Assembly (NCBI GenBank): GCA_045611845.1
Contig: JAZKXZ010000011.1
Coordinates: 1-48,822 of the forward strand
Direction: 5' to 3'
Source: Enterocola sp045611845
GTDB lineage: Bacteria; Bacteroidota; Bacteroidia; Bacteroidales; Paludibacteraceae
Length of the DNA: 48,822 bases
The notes below the pieces were generated by a model. That model had not been told where the DNA came from and ran no database searches. It saw nothing but the letters and a program-made list of their open reading frames with translations. Positions 6,779 through 15,229 of the stretch are shown here, in pieces (positions within the stretch are counted from its first letter, which is position 1; each line of letters starts with the position of its first letter). Made by a program: the position numbers and the translations under genes.

Positions 6779-9700
6779 ATGCGAATCATTAGTTACGAAG
6801 AGTATTTATATAGATTTAAAGACAATGGTTATTATACAGAAGATATAATTCCATACCTAAAAGAAAGTAAAGAGAACTTTAAAAATTATATACTAGAACA
6901 AGATCGTCCTATATTTATTTTTAATCATTTCAATGATATTATACATGTTCTAGAGGCATTACATTACGATCAAATTTTTACTCCATCATACATCAATCAA
7001 TGTTTTGAAGAAATTGAGATAAATAGCACAGAAATATATAAACTAATCTACAAATATGCCATTGCATATCAATGTAGAGCAGAATGTACTTATTTCCCTT
7101 TTAGACTACATATTGATGTAAACATGCTAAAAGAGAAAATAAAAAATGCACCAAGTGAATTTGTAGTTCCTAATTATTCATATAACTACAGCATGTCATT
7201 TCTGGAAAAACCAGATTATGATGAGTTTATTAATTATTCAAGATTTAATAAAAATTTTCCAAAAAGAAGGGAGCAATTTATAAATAATAAAATGGATTTT
7301 ACCTGTGGGCAATTTTATTTGGAATGGCTGGGTGGTTTTGGTATGAGCATAGAAGTTCTATTTAACCAATTGCAAATTTTTATAGAAGAAGGGCTAACTA
7401 CCAATAATGAGATAAATAAGATGTTAGCTGAATTTACTCCTACTAAGCAGAATCTCGCAATAGAATTTTACTATTATTATGCTAAAGAGATGATATATCT
7501 CAATCTATTTAAGTGGCATAGATATACTATTGACTTAGATATTAATATGTTAACAAACAAAATAGCTATTTTCCAAAAATCAAATGACAATGTTACATAT
7601 AATAAACAAGGTACAGTAGATTATTTCCAAAGACATGGCTATCTTCTTGATTATTATGATAAATCACTTGATGATTGCATCAAACTTAATGAATATTACC
7701 GCGAAAAATACCGCAAACTTTGTGAGGAAGAAGTAACGACACCAAGTTATAAACACAATCAGTTAATGCTAAAGTATAAGGAAAGTGATTTTTATAAAGA
7801 GATTAAAAAAACATTCAATGGAAGACCAACATTTGATAAATTTATACTTAATGAAGATAAAGATTATCCCAACCCTGCGTATAAAATGGTAAATATAATG
7901 CAAATCTTACAAAATGAGAATGCATTAACCAACGATTATATAAACAAGATGTTTGCAGATTTAAAGATATACAGATTCAACAAAGACAAACTATTTCCTG
8001 TATTACTTGATTATCTGCTAGAGTTTCTAAAAATTAAAAATACATCTTTCAATCTATATACCATAGATATAGATTTAGACATGCTTGTAAATAAAACCAT
8101 ATTGGCGCATGACGAAGAATTTATAACAAAGGAACGTTTATACAAGGTTTTAAAAGAATACAATATCATTGTTGATTTTAATATAAAAAGCGACAGACGT
8201 AGAGCAAAAGACAATAAGTATCGTGAGAAGTATGAGATTCAAACAAACAACTGCAGAGTAATTTCTTACGACGAGCTTGCATATAATATTAAATTCTATG
8301 GAGGATATGAAAATGAGCTAGTACCGTTTCTAAAAGAAGATAGTACTAATTTAAAGAAATTCATTTTCAACAACAATGACTATATACGTGATTTTAGATG
8401 CGATTTTGAAGACAGAATTTATATTCTTGAGATATTGTGTCGTGAGAATATCGTTTCTAATGATGAGATAAACGAATGTTTTAATAGCATTACAATTGAT
8501 AGTAAAGAACAATACAAACTGATGTATCAATATGCGAGAGCACTCGAATACATTGAAGATAATCCTATTTTCCCTTTTTGCCTTAAGATAAATGTTAATA
8601 GAATAAATGAAATAATTGAAAGTGCACCTAAAGAATTTGTAGAAGAGGATTTTTTATATTCATTTGATTTACAAAATGTTATTAAAGAGACATACGACAG
8701 CATTATAGAAGAATATAAAGAATCTGATGGATATCAGGAAATGAAAAATATTGCATTAAAAAATCCTGTTGTTGCAATCACAGGTTCTTTTATTGGTTCT
8801 ACAAAATATCGCTCTAGTTTAGTGGCTCTTGGTATCAATATTGAAGGTATGATTACTACTCTTCAGCTGCGAATGGAGGAAGGAATAATTACCAACACAT
8901 ATATCAACAAGGTACTTTCTGAATTACAACCAATTAATATTGAAGATTGGCTGGAGTTATTTATGGTATATGCAAATAAAATGATATATCTAAAGAAATT
9001 TAAATGGCACAAATACACTATAGATATTGATTTAGACATGCTCCTTAATAAGATCGCATACTTCTGTGATTATTACAATGACAGAGAAATATATACAGAG
9101 TGGGTTATAGAACGTTATGAACGTTTAGGTTATCCACTTCCTGTAAACAAACCACTTTCTAAAACACTAGAGATAGATGAATATTATAGAAGAAAATACA
9201 ATACACTTTACCTTAAGGAAATAAATAAAGAAAAAGAGGATGAGCCTTTAAGAATAATGTCGCCAAAAGAATATTACGACGAAATTAGATTTGATTGTGT
9301 TTACGACAAAATTCTTTTGCCTAATATAAAAAATGATAAATCATATCTAAAACAAGTAATACTAAATACCGACAAAAACTACCCTCTTGCATTTAAATAT
9401 ACAGAAGTAAACCTTGAATATTTAAATGTATTGTTTACATTTGGATTGATAACTAAACCTGATGTGTATAACGCAATATCAAGTATTGATATTAACAATA
9501 ATGACACGTACAAACGTATGGCAGAATTTGTCAATGCTTATTCATATCGTATCAAAGATAAGAATATGCCATACAATCTTAAACTAGACATTAACATATT
9601 AAACAACAAACTTGAACAAGCTTCTAATAAATACAAGAATATAGAAATCAAACAGACGTACAATTCATATAATTTCTATAAACCTACATTTGAAGCATTG

Positions 9701-10831
9701 AAGAACAAAATTAAAAATAGTGATGCGTATAAAAAACTAAAAGAATCTAATGTCTCTTATAATAATTTGTATGAAGTCAAAAATATTTATGCAGAATACT
9801 GCGACATTCCAAATCTTGCAAAACCAGAACACATAAGTTTAATCCAATCAGCTGATATTATTTCTACTGACCTACCAACATTACTAGAAAGTAATTATCT
9901 AGTACTTTATCAGCTCTTATTAGATGACAACCTGATTACAAACGACATTATTAATTATGATTTATCTAAACGTGCTCTACACAATACTAATGTAAATTTG
10001 TATGAATTACTTGTTGCTTTTTTATTAGTAAAAAGATACAAATTGCCAGAGTTTACTTTTGACATAAACCTAGACATGCTACAAAACAGTGTAGAGTCTA
10101 TTCTAGAAGAAAGAAGCAAATATAGCAATATCTATAAAGTAAAATATCAATGTGATTTACTAGAAAAACTTGGTGTAACAGTTAAATTGGGTATTCCTAA
10201 AGAAGTGCGAGAGCAAAAAAGATTGATGTATAATAGAATATACGAAAATCGCTATCTACAAGAAAAGAAAAATAAAGAAGAAGATTTTTTTTATAAAAAC
10301 TCAAAAAAGCTACCAAAAATTGAGATATATACAATAGAAAGATTAAGGAAATTAACAAAATCATACAAGGTAGAACACTATTCGTTTACAAATGACGACT
10401 CTAGCCTATCTTTTATGTTATTAATGAAATTTAAACTCAGCGATAATAAGGAATTATGTTTACAATTTAATGAAGAAAGCAACAAGTGTGATATAGGATA
10501 TTATCGTATTTCTAACAAAAAAAACAACTCAAGAATAGAAATAGTTGATTATATAGTTAGTTATTATCTATTTAATGTAGCTGATAAATTATTCACAGCT
10601 TTAGCATCTAAAAGTGTGTATGAAATCATTGATTTCTTAGAGTATATTTTAAAATTAGAAGACTTTAGAAAAATATTTTATACAGATTGGTGGCTTGATG
10701 ATAGCGAACAAGACACTAATTGGTTTACCGATAAAATTAAGCCTAAAATATGGAATGCTTACATATTCCTCATTAAATTGAAGATTTTTTTCAAAAATAT
10801 ATTACTTGAAATACAGAATAAATTATTCTAA
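6779..10831 (+). CDS. Giant internally repeated protein of unknown function
   Basis: A 1350-residue protein I do not recognise, with no signal peptide or membrane helix. It consists of long repeats of two types. Type A, opening RIISYEEY, VISYDELAY or RIMSPKEYY, begins near residues 2, 493 and 825. Type B, ending in a block such as TIDIDLDMLLNKI, has that block near 250, 430, 747 and 1093 and closes with a charged motif such as NEYYREKYRKL (near 304, 479, 800, 1150). The order is A-B-B-A-B-A-B. Within units, the pattern G-ITNxxIN-x-L suggests an alpha-solenoid. Residues about 1180-1350 form a different C-terminal domain with a DWWLDD patch. Very AT-rich and Asn/Lys/Tyr/Ile-rich; likely acquired DNA. 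Confidence 0.8.
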   Translation: MRIISYEEYLYRFKDNGYYTEDIIPYLKESKENFKNYILEQDRPIFIFNHFNDIIHVLEALHYDQIFTPSYINQCFEEIEINSTEIYKLIYKYAIAYQCRAECTYFPFRLHIDVNMLKEKIKNAPSEFVVPNYSYNYSMSFLEKPDYDEFINYSRFNKNFPKRREQFINNKMDFTCGQFYLEWLGGFGMSIEVLFNQLQIFIEEGLTTNNEINKMLAEFTPTKQNLAIEFYYYYAKEMIYLNLFKWHRYTIDLDINMLTNKIAIFQKSNDNVTYNKQGTVDYFQRHGYLLDYYDKSLDDCIKLNEYYREKYRKLCEEEVTTPSYKHNQLMLKYKESDFYKEIKKTFNGRPTFDKFILNEDKDYPNPAYKMVNIMQILQNENALTNDYINKMFADLKIYRFNKDKLFPVLLDYLLEFLKIKNTSFNLYTIDIDLDMLVNKTILAHDEEFITKERLYKVLKEYNIIVDFNIKSDRRRAKDNKYREKYEIQTNNCRVISYDELAYNIKFYGGYENELVPFLKEDSTNLKKFIFNNNDYIRDFRCDFEDRIYILEILCRENIVSNDEINECFNSITIDSKEQYKLMYQYARALEYIEDNPIFPFCLKINVNRINEIIESAPKEFVEEDFLYSFDLQNVIKETYDSIIEEYKESDGYQEMKNIALKNPVVAITGSFIGSTKYRSSLVALGINIEGMITTLQLRMEEGIITNTYINKVLSELQPINIEDWLELFMVYANKMIYLKKFKWHKYTIDIDLDMLLNKIAYFCDYYNDREIYTEWVIERYERLGYPLPVNKPLSKTLEIDEYYRRKYNTLYLKEINKEKEDEPLRIMSPKEYYDEIRFDCVYDKILLPNIKNDKSYLKQVILNTDKNYPLAFKYTEVNLEYLNVLFTFGLITKPDVYNAISSIDINNNDTYKRMAEFVNAYSYRIKDKNMPYNLKLDINILNNKLEQASNKYKNIEIKQTYNSYNFYKPTFEALKNKIKNSDAYKKLKESNVSYNNLYEVKNIYAEYCDIPNLAKPEHISLIQSADIISTDLPTLLESNYLVLYQLLLDDNLITNDIINYDLSKRALHNTNVNLYELLVAFLLVKRYKLPEFTFDINLDMLQNSVESILEERSKYSNIYKVKYQCDLLEKLGVTVKLGIPKEVREQKRLMYNRIYENRYLQEKKNKEEDFFYKNSKKLPKIEIYTIERLRKLTKSYKVEHYSFTNDDSSLSFMLLMKFKLSDNKELCLQFNEESNKCDIGYYRISNKKNNSRIEIVDYIVSYYLFNVADKLFTALASKSVYEIIDFLEYILKLEDFRKIFYTDWWLDDSEQDTNWFTDKIKPKIWNAYIFLIKLKIFFKNILLEIQNKLF

Positions 10832-10882
10832 GTATTGTAAGTGGTATAATCAAAAGAAGACTCATGGCAAATAATCTCAGAC

Positions 10883-11941
10883 ATGGATAAAATCAATCAA
10901 AAACAAATTTTTGAATTATATTTGGGGAAACGTTTTAATTTTCTCACAAGAATGGGATATGCTATTTCAAATGTAGAACCAATAAATAAAGGAGAAAGAA
11001 TAGTCCTTTCTAATAAAAGATACAATAGAGAAATAGATTTCTTTTGGGGAGTAAGAAATAATAATATTTTTGATTCATATTGGAGTATAAGCATTTGTGT
11101 GCCAGATAAATCAAATATATTTTTTCTAGACCATTACTATTCTATTAAATATAGAAGTCATTTATCTACCAATTTGAATGACTATAAAGGCAACACTATC
11201 GAAGAAAAACTTGATTCATTTTTTAAATTCATTTCAAACATATTAAGAGACGACTTATATGCCCTACTTCGAGGTGATGAATGGTACGACATCCCGTTTT
11301 TGGGTTTAGAGCCAATAGATATTTCTATGTATGATATAAAAAAAGAGTATACAGGAACAAATATTCTATCGTTGATAAGATATAAAACGAGAAGTATATG
11401 TAATTCTATATTACGTAGTGAGATTTTAAGTAGATGTCTTAGCAAATTTTATAGTCCATTTAAAATACAGGTTTTACACCACTATAAAAGTTTAAACGAC
11501 AAATCACTACCCTATTATTGCGACAAAAACACTGATATAATTAAAATAAATTGTTATTCTTGCAACTATAAAATTGAACTAGATATAACGAATAAAGACG
11601 CTATCAAATTTGACGTAGTCTGTAAAAAGGAATTACATAACAACGATATTAATAATTATTTTATTCACAAAATTGGACGCTTGCTAAGTTTGCCGTTTGG
11701 TTTTAATAAAACGTATCATTTTTATAGAAGCAATAAACTAGGTCATCCGTGCATCTATTATTTTAAATGTCCTAATTGTGGACAACAACATTTACTTTGT
11801 TTATATTCACTAGATTTTAATTTAAAAGATATTTTATTTAACTTTGAATATCAGATAACATCTGTAATAGCAGTAAAGTGTAAAGAAGTATTTATATTAA
11901 ATGAAATAGGTAAAAATATCTATCACCGGTTTTTACATTAA
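10883..11941 (+). CDS. Uncharacterised island protein with CxxC pairs
   Basis: A 352-residue protein I cannot assign. The N-terminal half (KRFNFLTRMGYAIS onward) is reminiscent of small immunity-type proteins, but this is weak. The middle segment IEEKLDSFFKF...RGDEWYD resembles in spacing the DWWLDD patch of the preceding giant protein's C-terminus. The C-terminal half contains CYSC (near 225) and CPNCGQQHLLC (near 295), which could bind zinc. Directly after its TAA stop the same frame continues with a copy of the island's shared tail and a second stop at 12011-12013, so the gene may have lost its original end. No promoter seen; probably cotranscribed with the two genes before it. Confidence 0.65.
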   Translation: MDKINQKQIFELYLGKRFNFLTRMGYAISNVEPINKGERIVLSNKRYNREIDFFWGVRNNNIFDSYWSISICVPDKSNIFFLDHYYSIKYRSHLSTNLNDYKGNTIEEKLDSFFKFISNILRDDLYALLRGDEWYDIPFLGLEPIDISMYDIKKEYTGTNILSLIRYKTRSICNSILRSEILSRCLSKFYSPFKIQVLHHYKSLNDKSLPYYCDKNTDIIKINCYSCNYKIELDITNKDAIKFDVVCKKELHNNDINNYFIHKIGRLLSLPFGFNKTYHFYRSNKLGHPCIYYFKCPNCGQQHLLCLYSLDFNLKDILFNFEYQITSVIAVKCKEVFILNEIGKNIYHRFLH

Positions 11942-12013
11942 ACTCATACATTCTACCGCGAAAAATATCGCAAACTATACGAAGCAGAATTAAAAGAGAA
12001 AAATATTCTCTAG
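11942..12013 (+). pseudogene. In-frame tail remnant behind the stop of the CxxC-pair gene
   Basis: Reading straight on from the TAA at 11939-11941 without frame change gives THTF followed by YREKYRKLYEAELKEK, then NIL and TAG at 12011-12013. The motif is identical in DNA for 45 bases to the end of the membrane protein gene. There is no start codon of its own. It is either the severed C-terminus of the preceding gene or a fragment left by recombination between repeat copies. Confidence 0.6.
11957..12001 (+). repeat. 45-base direct repeat, copy 2
   Basis: Perfect copy of 6663-6707, 5.3 kb away in the same orientation, so the two copies bracket almost the whole island. Confidence 0.9.
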
Positions 12014-12020
12014 ATAAACA

Positions 12021-12061
12021 ATGAGGTTGACACTATAAAATGTCAACCTCATACTATTTTT
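12021..12061 (+). terminator. Terminator at the end of the island
   Basis: Perfect 12-bp stem ATGAGGTTGACA (12021-12032) with TGTCAACCTCAT (12041-12052), loop of 8, followed by ACTATTTTT. It also lies just past the end of the converging EEP lipoprotein gene. Confidence 0.8.
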
Positions 12062-12074
12062 GTGGTTTTAGTAT

Positions 12075-13337
12075 TTACTTAATCACCATCTCTGTTATCA
12101 CTGGTAAGTGATCTGAAGGGTATTTTTCTAATCCCATATCATCGTTGTCGGCAAAGTATGAGGTAATTTCTGCTCTACTTGCGTCGAATAAGATAAGGTC
12201 GATACGTTTTGGGCTCTTGTCGTCTGAACTGTAAAGACCAGTGTAGGTATTACCTTCCCAAGCACATTGGGTAGGATATTTAGTTTGTTGTTCTTCGTTA
12301 CATACGTAAGCACCTACCGCAGCATCACCCATGGCAATGAAAGAGTCGGTCCAACGAGTTGAAAGCATTTCGTATGCTGGCTCGGTGATTTCGCAGTTGA
12401 AGTCGCCGGCAAAGAAGTATGGATATTCACCTGCAATTTCTGGAACCACCTTAATAGCTACTTCTGCTTGGTCGGTACGCACTTGTACTTTTTGTGCAGT
12501 ATAGTTGTGGTTGAAGTGAGTAGAGAAGAAGAAGAATTCTTCTCCAGAAGTTCTGTCTTTAAGTTTAACCCATGCTACAAGGCGGTTGAAGTCTGAATTT
12601 GATACCTTACTTACTTTATAAGGAGTTTTAGAAAGGAAGAAACGACCTTGGTCTAGTTTGATATATCTGTCTTTTTTATAGATAAGACCTGTTTGTTCGC
12701 CACTAGCGCCAGCTGAGTTTTCTTTACCATTATCACGACCATAACCTACATATTCATATTCGGTTAGAGTAGAAATAAAGTCTGGAGATTGGTATTTTGT
12801 AATCTCTTCGATACCGCAAACGTCCATTTCGTGTCTTTGAATCATTTCAAATACTTTAGCCTTACGTTTTGGCCAATGAATTTCGCTATTGCCATCATTG
12901 TTGTAGTAACGAATATTATAGTTACAAATTTTGTGAATATTAGAATATGTACCTTTTGTGATAGCTTCAAACACAGGAGTTAATACTGTATCTTTTGAAA
13001 TTGTGAAAGAGTCGCGTGCCGCACAACCTTTTGCTAGGTTTGAACCTGTAAAGATATGATCTGCATCTGGAATGAATTGCATATAAACTTTAGAAGATTT
13101 GTCTAAAGAGATTTCAGACTCAATCTTTTCACCATTGATAAACACTTCACCACCTTCAAAATCACCTAAAGTAAGTGTATACGAAGTTGGCTCTGGTTTA
13201 GCAGGCTCATCAGGTGTAACTGGTTGTTCTGGAGTTTCAGGATTATCTCCTCCCGGAGGAGTTGGTTCATCTGGTTTACATGCTACCACAGCAAACATTA
13301 ATGCTGCTGGGACTAATAATAAGAATAATTTTTTCAT
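12075..13337 (-). CDS. EEP-family (endonuclease/exonuclease/phosphatase) lipoprotein
   Basis: A 420-residue exported phosphodiesterase or phosphatase-type enzyme. The signal peptide ends in a lipobox with C20 (AVVAC-K), followed by a Pro/Glu/Asp-rich spacer (PDEPTPPGGDNPETPE and on, to about 50), so it is probably displayed on a membrane surface. The catalytic domain (about 135-420) shows the family motifs NYNIRYYNND, GIEE, GDFNCE with the Asp-Asn pair, and the C-terminal SDHLPV with the catalytic His. Relatives act on DNA, sphingomyelin or inositol phosphates; the substrate cannot be read here. No -7 element with the full consensus was found upstream. The neighbouring transcript converges from the island. 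Confidence 0.85.
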   Translation of the reverse strand: MKKLFLLLVPAALMFAVVACKPDEPTPPGGDNPETPEQPVTPDEPAKPEPTSYTLTLGDFEGGEVFINGEKIESEISLDKSSKVYMQFIPDADHIFTGSNLAKGCAARDSFTISKDTVLTPVFEAITKGTYSNIHKICNYNIRYYNNDGNSEIHWPKRKAKVFEMIQRHEMDVCGIEEITKYQSPDFISTLTEYEYVGYGRDNGKENSAGASGEQTGLIYKKDRYIKLDQGRFFLSKTPYKVSKVSNSDFNRLVAWVKLKDRTSGEEFFFFSTHFNHNYTAQKVQVRTDQAEVAIKVVPEIAGEYPYFFAGDFNCEITEPAYEMLSTRWTDSFIAMGDAAVGAYVCNEEQQTKYPTQCAWEGNTYTGLYSSDDKSPKRIDLILFDASRAEITSYFADNDDMGLEKYPSDHLPVITEMVIK

Positions 13338-13390
13338 AATAATCTATTTTTTATAAGTTGTTACCTTTTAATTTGTTAAGTATATGTAAC

Positions 13391-13418
13391 TCCTAACTCC
13401 TAACTCCCAACTCCTAAC
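13391..13418 (-). repeat. GTTAGGA heptamer array at the end of uup
   Basis: On the minus strand four units GTTAGGA, GTTGGGA, GTTAGGA, GTTAGGA run across the uup stop codon TAG (13414-13416). Same family as 2200-2227 and 17194-17228. Confidence 0.85.
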
Positions 13419-15174
13419 TCATTGACAACGTAAGCCACCTCATCGACTTTTCGTCTAAAAGTGGAATAAGTTCTTCCATACGTTTGGCATTCTTTTGAAG
13501 AGTTTCCATGTCAAGATTGCCAGAGGCAAATCCTTCTTCAAGAGTTTTCTTTTCTTCTTCAAGCTCTGCAATTTCAACCTCTAATGCTTCCAACTCACGT
13601 TTCTCTGCAAATGTAAGTTTCCTTTTTGTTTCGTTGCGAGGTTTGTTGTTTTGAGTTTTCTGAGCATTGTCTGCCACGGCAGCCTTTTTAGCAATGCTTT
13701 CTTGCTCGTTTCTCCAATCGCGATAGTCGGTATAGTTGCCAGGGAAATCTTTTATTTCTGCATTGCCCTTAAACACAAGCAAGTGGTCTACCACCTTATC
13801 CATAAAGTAGCGGTCGTGCGACACCACTATCACGCAACCCTTGAAATTTATTAAATAATCTTCTAGAATATTTAGAGTTACAATGTCTAGGTCGTTAGTT
13901 GGTTCGTCGAGCACCAAAAAGTTTGGGTTACGCATTAGCACAGTACACAAATAAAGTCTGCGCTTCTCTCCTCCACTTAGTTTATAAATGTAATTATGCT
14001 GGGTTTCTGGAGCAAAAAGGAAATGTTGCAAAAACTGCGAAGCCGATAGTTTTCGTCCGCCACCTAAATCTACTTCTTCGGCAATTTCACGCACAGCATC
14101 AATCACCTTCATTTGGTCATTGAATTTAAGCCCTTCTTGGCTATAATAACCAAAACGCACTGTTTCACCTATATCAAAAGACCCTGCATCTGGTTTTTCT
14201 AAACCCAAAAGCAGTTTAATAAAGGTAGATTTACCCGTACCATTGGCTCCTATAATACCCATTTTCTCGTAACGAGAAAAATTATAATAGAAATTGTCTA
14301 ATATTTTAAGGTCACCAAACGATTTGCTAATATATTTTGCCTCAAAAATCTTAGAACCTATATAGGTAGATTTATTTTCAAGGCGCACTTTGCCGTTATC
14401 TACCTTTTGCGACACCTTTTCTTGAAGTTTATAAAAATCTTCAATCCTAGATTTCGCCTTTGTAGCACGAGCTTGTGGCTGACGACGCATCCAATCTAGT
14501 TCTTTTCTAAATAAATTGTTGGCGCGAGCCAGTTCTGCATTTGTTTGGTCGATACGTTCTTGGCGTTTTTCAAGATAATAACTGTAATTACCTCTGTATC
14601 TGTAGAAACGCTTATTGTCTATTTCTATAATTTCATTACAAACCCTATCCAAAAAATACCTATCGTGAGTAACCATAAGTAGGGTGACATTAGACCTATT
14701 TAGATAATTTTCTAAATATTCTGTCATTTCTAGGTCTAAATGGTTGGTGGGTTCGTCGAGGATAAGTAAATCTGGTTCTTGCACAAGCACATTGGCCAAT
14801 GCTACTCTTTTAACTTGACCACCAGAGAGTGTACCCATTGGTTGGTCGAAACGTGAAATATTAAATTTGGTTAGAATTTGTTTTGCCTTTTGCTCGTTGG
14901 CAAACTTGCTAAACGTATCTAACACAGTAACTTCTGGAGAAAAATCTGGAAGTTGTTTCAGATAAGACACACGCAAATCTCTCTTGGTTGTAATCTTTCC
15001 TGCGTCCATTGGCTCCACTCCTGCTATAATATTAAGAAGTGTAGTCTTGCCTGCCCCATTTTTAGCTATAATTGCTATTTTTTGACCTTGAGATATCTCA
15101 ATATCCACGTTTTCGTACATTAAATCTGCACCAAAACGCTTAGTCAATCCTTCTATTTGTAAATAACTTACCAT
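13414..15174 (-). CDS. uup: ABC-F ATPase Uup
   Basis: Soluble ABC-F protein with two nucleotide-binding domains and no membrane part; Uup-type members act on ribosomes or on branched DNA intermediates. NBD1 has AKNGAGKTTLL and LSGGQVKR with ILDEPTNHLDLE, NBD2 has GANGTGKSTF and LSGGEKRR with LVLDEPTNDLD; the usual inter-domain helical linker lies between. After about residue 510 comes the basic linker and the coiled coil (EVEIAELEEEKKTLEEG) typical of Uup. The start is set at 15174 (MVSYLQIEG, 586 residues): an in-frame ATG at 15219 would lie upstream of the -7 element at 15184-15191. The last codons and stop fall in the heptamer array. Confidence 0.88.
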   Translation of the reverse strand: MVSYLQIEGLTKRFGADLMYENVDIEISQGQKIAIIAKNGAGKTTLLNIIAGVEPMDAGKITTKRDLRVSYLKQLPDFSPEVTVLDTFSKFANEQKAKQILTKFNISRFDQPMGTLSGGQVKRVALANVLVQEPDLLILDEPTNHLDLEMTEYLENYLNRSNVTLLMVTHDRYFLDRVCNEIIEIDNKRFYRYRGNYSYYLEKRQERIDQTNAELARANNLFRKELDWMRRQPQARATKAKSRIEDFYKLQEKVSQKVDNGKVRLENKSTYIGSKIFEAKYISKSFGDLKILDNFYYNFSRYEKMGIIGANGTGKSTFIKLLLGLEKPDAGSFDIGETVRFGYYSQEGLKFNDQMKVIDAVREIAEEVDLGGGRKLSASQFLQHFLFAPETQHNYIYKLSGGEKRRLYLCTVLMRNPNFLVLDEPTNDLDIVTLNILEDYLINFKGCVIVVSHDRYFMDKVVDHLLVFKGNAEIKDFPGNYTDYRDWRNEQESIAKKAAVADNAQKTQNNKPRNETKRKLTFAEKRELEALEVEIAELEEEKKTLEEGFASGNLDMETLQKNAKRMEELIPLLDEKSMRWLTLSMS

Positions 15175-15183
15175 ATCAACCCA

Positions 15184-15191
15184 CAAATATA
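15184..15191 (-). promoter_or_regulatory. -7 element of uup
   Basis: TATATTTG on the minus strand, ending only 9 bases before the uup ATG, so the transcript should have almost no leader. It fixes the start choice at 15174. The divergent -7 element of the S46 gene sits 12 bases away. Confidence 0.55.
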
Positions 15192-15203
15192 CGAAATTTT
15201 CAC

Positions 15204-15211
15204 TATTTTTG
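15204..15211 (+). promoter_or_regulatory. -7 element of the S46-homologue gene
   Basis: TATTTTTG followed by C, 18 bases before the ATG at 15230. It overlaps the upstream region of the divergent uup promoter, so the two promoters probably compete. No clear -33 TTTG. Confidence 0.5.
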
Positions 15212-15229
15212 CAGTTCACTTAAGAAATT

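Noticed and set aside
11939..11941. Programmed readthrough of the TAA before the shared tail
   Set aside because: TAA is the least leaky stop and no recoding structure is evident; a severed or copied tail is simpler. Kept only as a minor alternative in the finding.
5665..12075. Attachment-site repeat of the tRNA-Cys 3' end at the far end of the island
   Set aside because: Only AACCTCA recurs near 12046, too short to be an att site. No integrase or transposase gene was seen.
15175..15219. 15-codon longer uup
   Set aside because: The upstream ATG precedes the -7 element, and family members begin near MVSYLQIEG.
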